A stretch of 64,000 nt of DNA, taken from contig CM062296.1 of NCBI GenBank assembly GCA_031216915.1, positions 448,570,287 to 448,634,286 on the forward strand. The letters are read 5' to 3'. Origin of the DNA: Pictodentalium vernedei. Lineage: Eukaryota > Mollusca > Scaphopoda > Dentaliida > Dentaliidae. The stretch's first letter is position 1. Each line of letters starts with the position of its first letter. The position numbers and the translations under genes are program-made. Below the pieces are notes generated by a model that worked only from the letters and a program-made list of their open reading frames with translations, was not told where the DNA came from and made no database searches. Shown one piece after another: positions 19,761-31,094 of this stretch.

Positions 19761-20670
19761 AAAGCTTTGTAACCTTTATTCAAGTAATGATCAGCTTGAG
19801 TATTTATTAGTCTCGTCTTTTAATGTTGCACATCTTTTGTAAATTCCTCTCGTGTGTTATTATAAAACTTGTAGTGTGGTAAATATTTACACAATATTAG
19901 ATACAATTAATCACCGCTTAATTTCCATTCATCATTCATCGCTTTGATAATTGTTACAGTTGTTTTATAATCCCGAAGCCAGTGTAGCTTTTTCTAAGCT
20001 GATGGTGCCTATATATGACCACGGTAAGAATGCTGGTTATGCCCACATCTCTAAGCAAACACAGAGCAGAATTCTCGTAGTTATGCACAATTCCTAGTCA
20101 TCTTCCAGTTAGAGGTTCTCGGAGATCTGCACCAACTACCCTACTGCCAGTGCCAGTTTCAAACCAAATAAGATTATTGGTTCTCGCTTCCGACTCTCAT
20201 GAGTTATAAAGCAAATAAAGTCATTCGGGTCGCAAGAGATTTAAATCCCACATCGTCCCTGTGCGCCTTCGGCGCGCTGAAACTTTTCATTCATCGTCAT
20301 GGTTATCACCGATAGTCTCAAGTCATGGATGAGTCAGTTAAGTACCACGTCAGCAAGAAAATGGGACGACCTAAGCAGGAAGGAATAATGTGTGACAAAA
20401 GGGAATACTGGACGCATCGAACGTGTGATACGGGTAAGACTAGACTTTATGATTCTGGAGAATCGTGGCTTTTCCCGACGAGATTCCATGATGATTTGTC
20501 ATGACCCCACTGTATCTGATGAATTGTTTTTAACTGTCTCACTGAAGTTCCTTCATTGATGTTATGAGAGAGGTGAGTATAGTAGTCTCAGATGACTCAG
20601 TTTGATCAAAAAAATTGTTTAGGTAAAAACCATCATCATTACCACTCAATCTATAAGTTACTAGTCGATT
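19761..20670. other. No gene seen
   Basis: Unique-looking AT-rich sequence with no convincing frame, RNA gene or tandem repeat. Confidence 0.5.
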
Positions 20671-20700
20671 AACATGATTTTGGAGGGCCGTTAAAACTCC
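20671..20700. repeat. Partial end of the GGCCGTTAAT-type palindromic MITE
   Basis: The 18 bases from 20671 (AACATGATTTTGGAGGGC) are the exact reverse complement of 21113-21130, the right end of the MITE at 20941-21146. This is either an outer terminal repeat of a larger composite or a solo end of a related copy. Confidence 0.6.
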
Positions 20701-20727
20701 ATAATTTCAGTGACGTCATTCGACGGA

Positions 20728-20781
20728 GCCGGGCTGCGGGCGATAATGGTATAAATAGCCATTTGCGGCCCGCGGCCCGGC
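20728..20781. other. GC-rich hairpin with a TATAAATAG loop
   Basis: Arms 20728-20749 and 20759-20781 (GCCGGGCTGCGGGC against GCCCGCGGCCCGGC) pair with few mismatches around a loop containing GGTATAAATAG. The outer context has TGACGTCA-like text at 20711. This is a strongly GC-rich island in AT-rich DNA. It resembles a core promoter motif embedded in a cruciform; no gene start follows. Confidence 0.45.
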
Positions 20782-20940
20782 TATTTTTAGATTCCATGGT
20801 CTAATGAATTACTCCCAATCGGATGACGTCCCTTTGTATTTCTGAACTGAAGTCGAACGCACGATCGAAACAGAAATATCGAACCGACTTTAGTGATTAT
20901 TTCTTCCAGCAATTCCCTCGTGCTGTTAGCTGTAACAGGG

Positions 20941-21146
20941 AGTGGTAATAATAGAAATAACATGATTGTTGTCAGGCATCATGATTCATTAGCGGCCCTG
21001 CAGCAATGATGAACAGCCCTTGGGCTTATTAACGGCCCTCGACTTCGTCTCGGGCCTTCAATAATCCCTGGGGCTGTTCATCATTGCTGCAGGGCCGCTA
21101 ATGAACCATAATGCCCTCCAAAATCATGTTATTGTTATATTAACGG
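20941..21146. mobile_element. Palindromic MITE (family shared with 27428-27637)
   Basis: A near-perfect foldback: arms 20985-21019 and 21071-21105 pair over 35 bases without mismatch, with further pairing outward to about 20959 and 21130. The loop holds GGCCCTCGACTTCGTCTCGGGCC, itself an inverted repeat. The same blocks (GTGGTAATAATAGxAATAACAT, GGTTCATTAxxGGCCCT, GAGACGAAGTC, ATGTTATTGTTATATTA) occur in opposite orientation at 27428-27637, which defines a family. No coding. Confidence 0.8.
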
Positions 21147-21149
21147 CGG

Positions 21150-22990
21150 AATGGGGGATAATATCGTCCGACAAGTTAAAGACCGACAAAAGGAGTTATG
21201 TTTGTTTGACACATACCCACTGAGTGCTGTGTCTATTTGAAAATGGTCCATTTTATCTCAAATGTATCCAAAATATTGATTTCGTGTAGAGGGTTAACAA
21301 GTGCTAACAGGAATATTTATTCGTGAAACTTATAATTTCACACCAAAAACTGCGAATGGCCATTTTTACTTAAAATCTACGAGATGTTTTCAGAAAAATC
21401 CAGAGAACACGAATTGTAAGCTATTGATGGGTATCATTGTTTATCCAACCCAAAACGGGTTAAGGTTTGTTTTTTGAATACGCTTATTACTTACAAAAAT
21501 AATTCTTAGTGAATTCTACTTCCACTTATGTTGATTTCTCCTCTTAACTTTGGGTGATGCAGGTTTGCAAACACAGCCCATTTTATCACAATTTTGATGT
21601 TTGAAAACCTGCATAGGGTTAACAAATGCTTACTGGAATATTTTGTACATGCAATTTGTAATGTCACACTAAGATCTGAGAATGGCCAATTGTTTTGAAA
21701 ATCTATGAAGTTTTTAGAGAAATTCTCGGATATCATGAATTTTTAACCATTTGAGGGGTATCTCTCTGTAACCAGCTCTAAACAGGTTAATGCTTGTTTC
21801 TATGAATACCTTCATTACTTACAAAAATGATCCTCGGGGAATTCCACTTCCAACGAAGGAGATTATGTTTATCTCGCAGGTACACATTGGGTGCAATGGG
21901 TGCGCAAAAACAGCCCATTTTCTCAAGACCTGCAAATGGTCAATTTGTCTTGAATACTTACTAGATTTTTTGGAGAAATCCACAGAAAATGGAAATGTTA
22001 AGCTTTTAAGGAGTACATCTCCTTAACCAGGCGAAAATGGGTTAAGACCTCAATTTTTGAATACCCTTACTACTTACTAAAATTTTTCCCTATCAGTTTT
22101 GCGTCCGGTAAAAGAAGTTATGTTTCTCTGTGGCATTCCCATTTGTTGTTGTTGGTGTCCAAAAACAGACTATATTTTTTTTCAAAATGATGACATTTAG
22201 CAGCCCATGGAGGGTTAACAAATGCTTACCGGAATATTTTATCCATGCAACCGGTAATATGACACCAAGACCTATCAATGGCCATTTTCTGTTGAAAACT
22301 TACGAGATGTCTGTAAAGAAATCCATGATTTTTTAAAGCTTTTGATGGGTATCTCTATTAACCACCCCAAAAGGGGTTAAAGCTTGGGTTTCTGAATACC
22401 CTTATTACTTACAAAAATGGTACTCAGTGAATTCCACTGCCAACAAAGGAGAGTATGTGTATCTCTCGGGTATACATTGCGTGCTGTGCGTGTCCGAAAA
22501 CAGCCCATTTCAACAAAATTATGACGCTTGGCATTCTGTAGATGGTTAATAAACGCTCATCGGAATATTTTGTCCATGCAACTTGTAATGTCACACAAAG
22601 ACCTGCGAATAGTCAATTGTTCTTGAAAACCTACAAGATGTTTTTAGAGAAATCTACAGAAAATGGGAATTTTAAGCTTTTAAGGGGTATCTCTTTTTAT
22701 CCTGCCAAAAATGTGTTAAGACTTCGACTTTTGAATACCCTTACTGCTTACAAAATTGTTTCCGTATAAATTTTGCGCTCGATAAAAGGAGGTACTTTTC
22801 TTTGTGGCGTACCCATTGGGTGCTGTTGCTATCCAAAAACAACCCATTTTATCACAATTTTGACTTTTAGTAGCCCGTGGAGAGTTAACAAAATTAATGC
22901 TCACCGGGGTAGTTTGTCCGTGCAACTTGTATTGTCACACCAGGACCTGCGAGAGGCCAGTTTTCTTGAAAATCTACAAGACTCGTTTTC
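21150..22990. repeat. Tandem array, unit about 250-340 bp, at least five units
   Basis: Anchors of the form TGAATACCCTTATTACTTACAAAAAT recur at about 21476, 21803, 22055, 22396 and 22730. Each is followed by AAGGAG.TTATGTTT, CCATTGGGTGCTG, AAAACAGCCCATTTT, a GTTAACAAATGCT block, and a closing TTTTAAGC-TTTTAAGGGGTATCTC block. Two alternating subtypes are visible (GTGAATTCCACTTCC after the anchor at 21476, 21803 and 22396; CAGTTTTGCGTCC-like at 22055 and 22730), suggesting a higher-order repeat. The units are diverged. Confidence 0.75.
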
Positions 22991-23700
22991 CTGAAATGAG
23001 GCTAAGCGTCGTATGTGCGAGTCACTCGATCGGGCAGTTGCTCTAAAGCGTATTTGCTCTATGGGATTCGAGTCATTCGAGCAGTATACATGTGCGAGTC
23101 ACTCGAACGAGCAAATTGCTCGATAACTCATTTGCTCGATCAGATTCGAGTCGTTCGAGCAATGACTTTTCAGCAATCCAGTAAAAGGTATCCTTGAAAG
23201 GTATCCTCGAAAGGTGTCCACAAATAATACAATACCAGGTCATAGGTGTCCTAAAATACTGAAATGAGCCTAAGAACAATATGTGCGAGTCACTCGAACG
23301 AGCAATTGCCCTATAGCTCATTTGCTCGATGGGCTTCGGGTCGTTCGAGCAGTGACTTTTCAGTAATTGCTCGATAGCTTATTAGGAGAATTTGGGATAG
23401 GTATGTCTTGGGGTGGCCTAGAAAGATGGGCCAAATAGGAAATAGTATCCTCCGATAAGTATCCTCAAATAATATATTGGCATGTCATAGGTATCCTCAA
23501 ATGCCGAAATGAGGCTGGGAGTCGTTTTTGCGAGTCACTCAATCGAGCAATTGCTCTAAAGCACATTTGCTCGGTGGGATTCGAGTCGTTCGAGCAGTAT
23601 ATGCGAGTCACTCGAACGAGTAATTACTTGATAGCTCATTTGCTCGATGGACTTCGAGTCGTTCGAGCAGTATGTGGAGTCACTCGATAGATTCTTCACA
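22990..23700. repeat. Hairpin-rich tandem array (GAGTCACTCGAACGAGC), about 250-bp order
   Basis: Blocks of about 75 bp start with GCGAGTCACTCGAACGAGC and end with GATTCGAGTCGTTCGAGCAGT, the second being a near inverted copy of the first, so each block can fold. At least six blocks are seen (about 23020, 23092, 23285, 23540, 23605, 23675). They are grouped by a longer unit containing GAAATGAGGCT (22993, 23260, 23506) and GTATCCTCAAATAATA.. text, giving a 246-267 bp period. Confidence 0.75.
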
Positions 23701-24290
23701 TTATTGGCTTTAGGAATGATAAAAAACGTTATGGGATAGCGATCCAAAAAGGATTCCGGAGGAAAACCGAACCGGAAAAACTACTCTCGTTCAATCGAAC
23801 TTACCCCCAGGGGCCCCCTCAGTACTACTACGTGCTACTATTGAAATCTACGGTATGGCGGTCCTAAATAGGATTCTTGAAGAATCCGAAGTGAATTAAA
23901 GTGGATTTTTATGATTTGGAGGGATTGTCGGGTTATTTGTGGTTGATTAGATTTACTCCTATTCAATCCACCTCCTCCCTTTCGAACATACCCCTGTCTT
24001 GTTGCAGGCCTTTGGGTCACATAGCAACCACGTGCTACCATAGAAATCAAGATGGCGTTTTCCAGTATACAAAATGGACGACGGAAACACGAATCACCCT
24101 AACAACACGCGCTGCGCATGCGCACTAACACCACATATCACTATGAGGATGTCGTCACAACATGGCCGCTCACGCGGGTTACCATGACAGCACAACATGG
24201 CGCCACTGGGTCACGTGACATGACGTCACTTTGGGTGTTCCCCACCGGTTTCCCCCAAACTAGAGGTGAAACGTGCGAGACATACTACTA
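23701..24290. other. No gene seen, CpG-rich near 24100-24240
   Basis: Contains two diverged TAGGATTC..GGA..AAACCGAA.. segments (23750 and 23870) and a CpG-rich stretch with GCGCATGCGC, several ACATGGC repeats and TGACGTCA-like sites. No frame or exon can be defended. Confidence 0.4.
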
Positions 24291-24293
24291 TAA

Positions 24294-24434
24294 GTTATGG
24301 GGCTTTCAGTGGGTGGATATGGTGTGATATAAGGCGACGTTTGATTAATATTTGGCGAGGCCGAAGGCAGTGCATAATATTGATGTTGCTGAGCCTTATA
24401 TCACACAATATCCGCCCACTGAAAGCCCCATAAC
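24294..24434. repeat. Inverted repeat with 41-bp arms
   Basis: Arms 24294-24334 and 24394-24434 match at 39 of 41 positions, with a 59-bp spacer. The arm contains GGGGCTTTCAGTGGG and GTGTGATATAAGG. It behaves like a MITE or a stem-loop transcript; no flanking duplication was found by eye. Confidence 0.75.
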
Positions 24435-27427
24435 GTATTTATTATGCCAGTCCTTTGAAAGAGACACAACCATAAGTGTGCCCAGATTCCTATCGCAAAT
24501 GTTCAGTTATCACTATCAGGGAATTTCTCGGTTTTACGTCATGTGAAGGTCACGCTAGTAGCAGGCGCTGAAACAACGGAGTTTTCTTCTCAATAAACAG
24601 GAATTTATATTAACAATTCACAACTTTAATTCAGTGTTAAGTACTGGAAAAATAAAACAACTGGAGCAAATGGATTAAGGTGATTCTAAACTGAAGATTG
24701 TCGTGTGAGTGGACAGGTCGAAAACATGATGTTTTTTTCATTACTTTTCAACAGTAATGGTTATTTAATACATGAATGATTGCTTCCTACCTAATAGATT
24801 ACAAAAATGTGATAAAAATTTTTAAAAAAAGAATTTACTCACCAAAAAAATGCTTTTGAAAATCCCTAACTCACGGTCAACTTCCTGCCACAAAAACTTA
24901 AAATATGAATCTCACATTGAAGAATATGTTTTCTATGTGCACTAGAGAACAACAGTTGAGTCATAACTTTTTAAAAAATAAATCCAATTGTATGTTTATT
25001 TAAATTTTTGATGGACCACTGCATGCACTGATCCAGCCATTTTTGCACAGGGAACTATTTACAGTTCAAAAGTATGGCACACTGCACTATCAGTAATCTA
25101 GTTGACCGCCCCTGGAAATATTAGCCATACAAGTGATATATCTGTTCTGCCCTCTTCCACAAGTAAAACTGTCTTGACATGAAATGACCCTGTTGAAAGT
25201 GTATCGTCAAATCCCAATAATAGAAAATAAAAGACTGCATGGCCACACCTCCCCCCCCCCCCCCCCCCCCACCACAAAAAAACTGGAATTTTTCAAAATT
25301 GAAAAAGGGACATAACTCTGGCAAAAATTGTTGGATCAAACCCTGATTTGACTTGACCTGCATTTTATGTTGCTGAACCTACACAACAAATTTTATTTGA
25401 TTCTGCCAATTACAGCTCAAGTTATTGGTTGGAAACTAAAAAAAGGAGTTTTCAAAGTTGAAAAAGTGTGACACTGGAATCACCTACCAGGACTACATGC
25501 AGGCTCGAAGGGAAGTTATGGAATTGAATTCTGCCAATAAGTCGTATCGATTGACCAATACTTACAGTGCTCAATGTATAAAATATTCGTCCAGTTATTG
25601 AAAAAATCCGATAAGGTGCTTAATGTATAAAAGTATTTTTAATGTGTTAAATGCCATGTTTTGGATCATGAATAAACTCATGTTGTGTCAGAAACCTACC
25701 TTGTATTATTTTTTTGTTGGTGGGAGTTGACCCGTGGCGACTTGACCCGGTAGCGAGTTGACCCGTTCCCAAAACTTTGAAGCTCGATTGTGCCTTGTGT
25801 GTGTTGCCATACTTCACTTTCGTGGAGAATTTCTATGCAACGACTAATAAAATAATTTTCTAGAGAAAAATTTCATGTTCACACTTCTGTCATATTTTAT
25901 TTGTGATAGGGGGTCTAGTGGGGTGGATAGAAAGAAAAAAATATTATTTTTCGCACTTTGAACAAGCGCCTTACCAACGCATGTGGCTTTCCGGTGACAA
26001 CAACTTCGATCAACAAACACTTGCAGGCATGAGTCTAATAGCCCACAGATTATTCGAAATTATCGATGATCTTTGTGGATTGCAAACAAATTTAATGTAA
26101 TGCATCGTTTACAATGATTCGCAATGTAAATCACACCAGATCGCAAAATTAGGAGCATTATTTCTGGAACTCACCGAAACCAGACCGAAACGGGTCCGAA
26201 TGACAGACCAACAAAGTTAACCATCAATATTACATGATGAAGAATAGTTCCCCCGATTTGCGATTAAAAGAAGTGAAAAATCAACCAGTTTACGAATATG
26301 TCAACAACGAAAGAATACAACATGGGTTTCTAATTCCACTATATGTCACCGTTTTGTTCATTAAAGAAAATTGAAATTTTTGTTCTCTCTTGGTAATTTT
26401 GGCGCATGAATACAAACTAATGGCAAGGTCGATCCATGTAAACAAATTTATTGCTTCAGTTGGTGAGGGAAGAATATTTACATAGAACAGACAATCAATG
26501 CAATTTGCCTCTATTAGTCTGCCTCCCTTGAGATATATCGACAATCAGAATTTCAGCAGTGGCATTGTCATGAGAATTTACGGGACATGTGGCGAGATCT
26601 TTTGTCGCAATGTTGCCCACAACCTTCAGTGTTTTGAATTTCCCACCGTAAACATGGCGGACACTTTTGAAACTGAAACGACCCAGGTTGACAACGTGCT
26701 TAGTCCTATCTTCGATGTGTTTTATTAAAAATTAAGACTCAACTGCTGCAGTACATTACTGATAGCTCACGTTGGTTGTTCATTGGAAGGTGAGGCGTCT
26801 CGCTATTTTTTGAAAACCTGTCCACGCCATTTCCGACTTTTTGACAGTACACATTTTCTAATGTCTCCAAATGACTCGTAAATTTGTTAAATGCATATTT
26901 TGCGGGTCCCATCACGTTCTATGTGACATGACCATTCCCCCCAACCCTGGTATCCAAGGGCAAGGCTGTTTCGTTGCCAAGTTATTGTTCAATGAAATGT
27001 TCACATTTTTCTGTGTTTCTGGCTTCCATGTTGGCAGCCATGACTTTAGAATCACCTTAACAATTCTTTCAAGAAGGTAAGTGGAAATAGTTTCATTCCT
27101 CATTCGCCTCAGACAGTGCCAGTTGGCGTCTATACGTGTCGTTTTAGTGGTTTATTTATTGTATTTATTTACATTTGTTTATTAAAATTTCTCAAAGACT
27201 GGAAGAAACGTATTATAGTTGTACGTTGCTCAACAGACACACACGCGAAATTATTTGTTGTTCGTCGAACACACGAAATTAGGAACAACATCGAAGCGAG
27301 CGTTAGTTGTCAAAAACAAAATGTCGGAACTGACCGTATATAAGTTCTGTATACGGTCAGCTCGATGCTACACAGTTTCATATACGGTCACTAGATATTG
27401 AAGCTGATTGGTCAATAACAATTACTG
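24435..27427. other. About 3 kb without a recognisable gene
   Basis: Contains a C tract (25251-25270), a GAGTTGACCCG-type short repeat at 25725-25775, and two isolated exon-like hints. One is an ATG in good context at 26654 followed by 24 codons. The other is a GAAG/GTAAGT donor at about 27075 ending a short frame that opens at 26985. Neither could be extended or identified. Otherwise AT-rich unique sequence. Confidence 0.4.
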
Positions 27428-27637
27428 GCATTATAATATAACAATAACATGTTCTTTTGAGGGCGTTATGGTTCATTAATGGCCCTAGAAAAATTATTAA
27501 CAGCCCGAGGGCCACTTAAAGGCCCGAGACGAAGTCAAGGGCCGTTAATGGTCCCGAGGGCTGTTAATCATTTTTCGAGGGCCGTTAATGTACCATGACG
27601 CCCGAAAAGGAAAATGTTATTACTATTATTACCACTT
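27428..27637. mobile_element. Palindromic MITE, opposite orientation to 20941-21146
   Basis: Shares the terminal ATATAACAATAACATG and ATGTTATTACTATTATTACCACT blocks and the central GGCCCGAGACGAAGTC..GGGCC palindrome with the copy at 20941-21146, inverted. The arms here are more diverged (TTCATTAATGGCCCT against AGGGCCGTTAATGTA). No coding. Confidence 0.78.
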
Positions 27638-27644
27638 ACCAAAG

Positions 27645-27740
27645 AACGCCATTTCAAGCCACTGCAGACATTTTTTGATTTAGAAATAGAAAAACGCCGT
27701 TTCAAGCCACTGAGACATTTTTGATTTAGAAATAGAAGAA
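27645..27740. repeat. 48-bp tandem duplication
   Basis: Two copies of AACGCC.TTTCAAGCCACTG...ACATTTTTTGATTTAGAAATAG, starting at 27645 and 27693, with two small indels and one substitution. Confidence 0.75.
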
Positions 27741-28317
27741 TCAGATTGTCGTCTGATTATTTACAAACAAAGGTCAAAGTTCAAAGTTGAGTACAATTTA
27801 TTTGGATAACTCGGAAATAGGATTACTGGAATTTGGCTGAAGCGCTTTAACTACAAACTCACGCCGTTATTTACAAAATGAGATTATTTATCGTATCAAT
27901 ACTCACCACCACTTTTAAATCCTAAATGAAGTTAATAGTCCGAAATATATCATGGTTTAATCCGCTTTGTTGGAATAAATGGACAACAAAATTTCGAGCA
28001 CATCAGTGTTATTTTTCCGGAACATAAATTACCCACAATTCTAGGCTAGCGGACCGTTTCATTATTAACGCTATTTTTGCGGGCTGTTATTGAGTCTTAT
28101 CGTCCACCTCAGATCATTTTAATAACCCAAAGAGCGCCCTATAAAGTGGTAATAATGATGAATATCGTGCTGCTGTCAGGGAGAGTCGAGATATAGCCTT
28201 TTCATGTACTGTATGCTCTACACCTGCAACCGATAACATCTCTCCTCCGATAGCCGAGAGCAGCTCGTTGGAAGAAATGGGGACGAATGACGCTGGTCAG
28301 TACGTTGTACAAAATTC

Positions 28318-29066
28318 ATGGCACCTTTCAATTCCTCAACCGCTCATGTGGCTCATAGCACAACAAACTCTGGTGATGACCAAATGACCATTGCACAACA
28401 AATTCTCAACGACTTTGCTCCAGATCCGCCACCTGCTCCTTAGCCAAGCTTCATTGTTCCAGCTCGACTTCAAGAAATTTCTGTTGCTGAACCGCAACCG
28501 TCACTGCAATCAATTCAGTTTGCAGAGTAAGATAATCAATAAATAATTTTAAAATATTTTTTGCAAACGTAAAACAATTTAAGCCCAATATAGCCCAATA
28601 CAGATGCGTAGCACGTACATGATTTCTTACACGCAAAGATGAGCAATAAATAATTCTAAAATAATTTTTGCAAACGTAAAAAATTGAAGCCCAAATAAAT
28701 AGATCGGTGGCAGACCTGTACATGATTTCTGACACACACAAATAATCAATAAATAGTTTTAAAATATTTTTTTCTCCCTCTCCCGCTCTCTCCTCTCACA
28801 CTATTTTCCTCTCTCTCCCTCTCTATCTCCTCTCTCTCCCCACTCCCTCTCTAATAAAACTTGCATTAATCTTTTTCAGAAAATCAACTGTGTGGAGATG
28901 CAGCATAAGAAACAACAATGGCGTGTGTCCTGCCGTTACTCCACAGACTGGTGATATATTCACTCATGGAGCGAGAAGTCATACTCACGCTGCTAATCCT
29001 GGTTCAGGTAAAGCTGCCAAAATAGCCAAAGATGTGAAGAGACTCGCTAAAGAGAATGTTATGTGA
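28318..29066 (+). pseudogene. FLYWCH zinc-finger relic with a preserved intron
   Basis: Two exons. Exon 1 (28318-28526) reads MAPFNSSTAHVAHS..., then a proline-rich APDPPPAP and, after one in-frame TAG at 28441, PSFIVPARLQEISVAEPQ. Its end has a consensus donor GCAGA/GTAAGA. Intron 28527-28879 ends in a CT-rich tract and TTTTTCAG. Exon 2 (28880-29066) joins in frame and encodes VWRCSIRNNNGVCPA, then GDIFTHGARSHTHAANPGS, the C-x(n)-C-x(n)-H-x1-H pattern of a FLYWCH domain, then KIAKDVKRLAKEN and a stop. In such proteins the FLYWCH domain precedes a MULE transposase domain, and a matching fragment lies at 30912. I infer a single decayed gene. Confidence 0.6.
28530..28860. repeat. Intronic repeats: about 105-bp direct repeats and a CT tract
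   Basis: Inside the FLYWCH intron, AATCAATAAATAATTTTAAAATA with TTTTGCAAACGTAAAA recurs at about 28533, 28645 and 28743 (the third cut short), followed by a CTCTCTCCCTCT microsatellite (about 28770-28855) just before the splice acceptor. Confidence 0.7.
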
Positions 29067-29404
29067 ACTGCACCAGATTAAAGTTAATGGGGTAATTGTT
29101 AATTTTAGCACTTGTGATAAAGAGAGAGTGCGAACGTACACTTCACTTCAGTACATCGCAGTCCAAAATAATCAGGTGTTTGCATGTAAAAGCGTAACTT
29201 TAATGAGAAACACTGAAACAATGCTATTTTACACCTTTCACAAAATCGACGACAGTTGCGACAATAAAGTACAGTAGTTAACAACTTCAGTGTGAATGGA
29301 TATTAAATGAGCGTCTGTGTATGTGTGCCATGTGTGTCTATTGTGTGGAAGCTAGCGTGATGAAACTGTTGTCTTGGATACAAATAAAAATTATAATTCA
29401 TAAG
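29067..29404. other. No gene seen
   Basis: Short frames only; no repeat recognised. It lies between the FLYWCH exon and the dispersed repeat. Confidence 0.45.
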
Positions 29405-29690
29405 TGAGTCCAAAGTACTTTGGGTCGAAATTATTGATCGGCTAGGTGGTCAATGAGCGGTACTAAAATACGACCGTAGACAAGCATAGACGACCTTAGA
29501 CAGAGCGAAGGTGTAACGGGGGAAAAAATCACAAAAGGGTTGATAGTTACCTTATAAACCTATGTGTAAAATAATATAACAATTGGATATGTTGATCCCA
29601 TTTTATAACGAAAAATGTTGATCTTTGAGCAAAAATCTACGGTCGTCTTCTCGTACAAAACTAAAAGACGACCGCAGATCGAGCTGTCAA
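29405..29690 (+). repeat. Dispersed repeat, inverted partner of 50380-50870
   Basis: The text AAAGGGTTGATAGT..ACCTTATAA...ATATAACAATTGGATATGTTGATCCCATTTTATAACGAAAAATGTTGATC..TGAGCAAAAATCTACGG.CGTC is the reverse complement of 50385-50545 with few differences. A GGTCGAAATTA stretch at 29418 and a GTACTAAAATACGACCGTA stretch at 29460 also match the other copy. CGTCTTxxxGTAC and GACGACCxxAGA motifs make the ends self-complementary. The copy at 50 kb has about 130 bp more between the blocks. Confidence 0.78.
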
Positions 29691-30390
29691 TTAACTGAGT
29701 GAGAAAAGACAACAAACAATTCCAACCGCCGACTCCCACGGACCGAATTCTGACCGAACAATGCAAGATTTTCCGGCTACTCAGCGGCTCTGAAGTTAAT
29801 TCCACAACCGTGGTCGTGTTACGTGTTTTGTTTTCTTCTATGTCTAACCGGTATACAAAAAAAAAACCTCTCGGAAAAAACCCTCAAAGAAAAAAAAATC
29901 CACCAAGAAAAAAACTTTATTGATTACTCCATTGCGACCAAGATGGTACTTTCGGTCTGGGGGATGTCTGGTGATTGTGTTTGTACCATACTGCATTCCA
30001 TGCTGTGCTGTTTGGTTTGATGTACTCCCGCGGACATGTGGACGACTTAGGGGGCATAAAAGTAGCGACTGTCTTGTTGGGTTTGGGAGTTGTGTTGGAA
30101 ACCTCTTGGGTATTCAAAAGATTTGGCTAAAATCTTAGTTCCAACGTAATTGACATGCCAGAAAGCAATAGCAACACCCATGCAGCAAAGCAATTCTCAG
30201 AGAATATATCTTTTTGAGAGGGCAGGAAGAAAAACTTCGTAAGTAACAGCCACAATACTACAATTCAAGTATGGGTTATACCAAAGACATGCACGCATCC
30301 AGCCTGTTGGCCAGTGTTGGGAAATAATTGAGTTGGTTCAGTACCCATTGCAGTCCCGGCTGATAGGAATGCCTGTTCAACGCTCTTTCC
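29691..30390. other. No gene seen
   Basis: Only short overlapping frames on both strands; A-rich tract at 29860-29915. It may be part of the decayed FLYWCH/MULE element, but no motif supports that. Confidence 0.4.
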
Positions 30391-31094
30391 GTGGCATTAT
30401 ATGGTAACCAAGAAGCATCTGAGGAGTTACGTGTTCGAACCTGTGTCGAAATGGCCTGTCATCAGACGCACTCTGAGTCACTTCACTCAAAGACGGACAT
30501 TTCATTGATCAGCCTCTCATACAATGAAGCCATTTTAGCATGTGCAAAATTAAGAGTCCCGAGGTCCTTTTTATCAGTATGGACCATTCACGCCGCCATT
30601 ATGGTTTGGCCGCCCAATCAGAAGTGTCTATCCAGTGGTACATGGACCGGCAGACAGGTATATTGGGTTACTGAACACAGTTTTTATCCTCAAAAAAAGG
30701 AACAGAGGTCAACAGGAAATGCTAACTATAATGTGGGCAGGAGGAATGAATTGAGTGTCATCATAGAGCCCAAATCCTTTTGTACCACTTTTGCCCACCA
30801 TGTCTAATCCAGTAGACTTGACTTATGCAGAAGCTGACTCTAATGATGAGAGCAAACACAATGAAGAGGATAGAACTACTGACAAACAGGACTGCCTGAC
30901 TAACTGCCAATTTGATAATGGCTTACCAGCGATTTATTTCTTATCTGCTCACTGGACATAGGGAAGTGCCACCTTCAAAAACTGTGTTTGGAACTGAGGA
31001 TGAGACGGCGCTTACCAATGCCATTACAACCTGTTTTTCAGACAGTACTCACACCTTATGCACACGACATTTGAAAGAGAACACAAATTCATAA
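30391..31094 (+). pseudogene. MULE-type transposase fragment
   Basis: At 30912-31094 the plus strand reads YQRFISYLLTGHREVP..., then FGTEDETALTNAITTCFSDSTHTLCTRHLKEN. The GT(D/E)xExALxxA...CFPxxxHLLCxxHLKxN motif is a MULE transposase core as found in animal FLYWCH-MULE proteins. The preceding 138-aa frame (30391-30807) shows no clear motif but is in position to carry the upstream part. Frame changes and stops separate the pieces, so this is a dead copy, probably of the same gene as the FLYWCH exons at 28318-29066. Confidence 0.55.

Noticed and set aside
26654-26728. Host gene start (ATG in good context, 24 codons)
   Set aside because: No splice donor before the stop codon and no similarity; kept only as a remark.
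30421-30455. RNA polymerase III B box (GTGTTCGAACCTG)
   Set aside because: Isolated motif with no A box or tRNA fold upstream.
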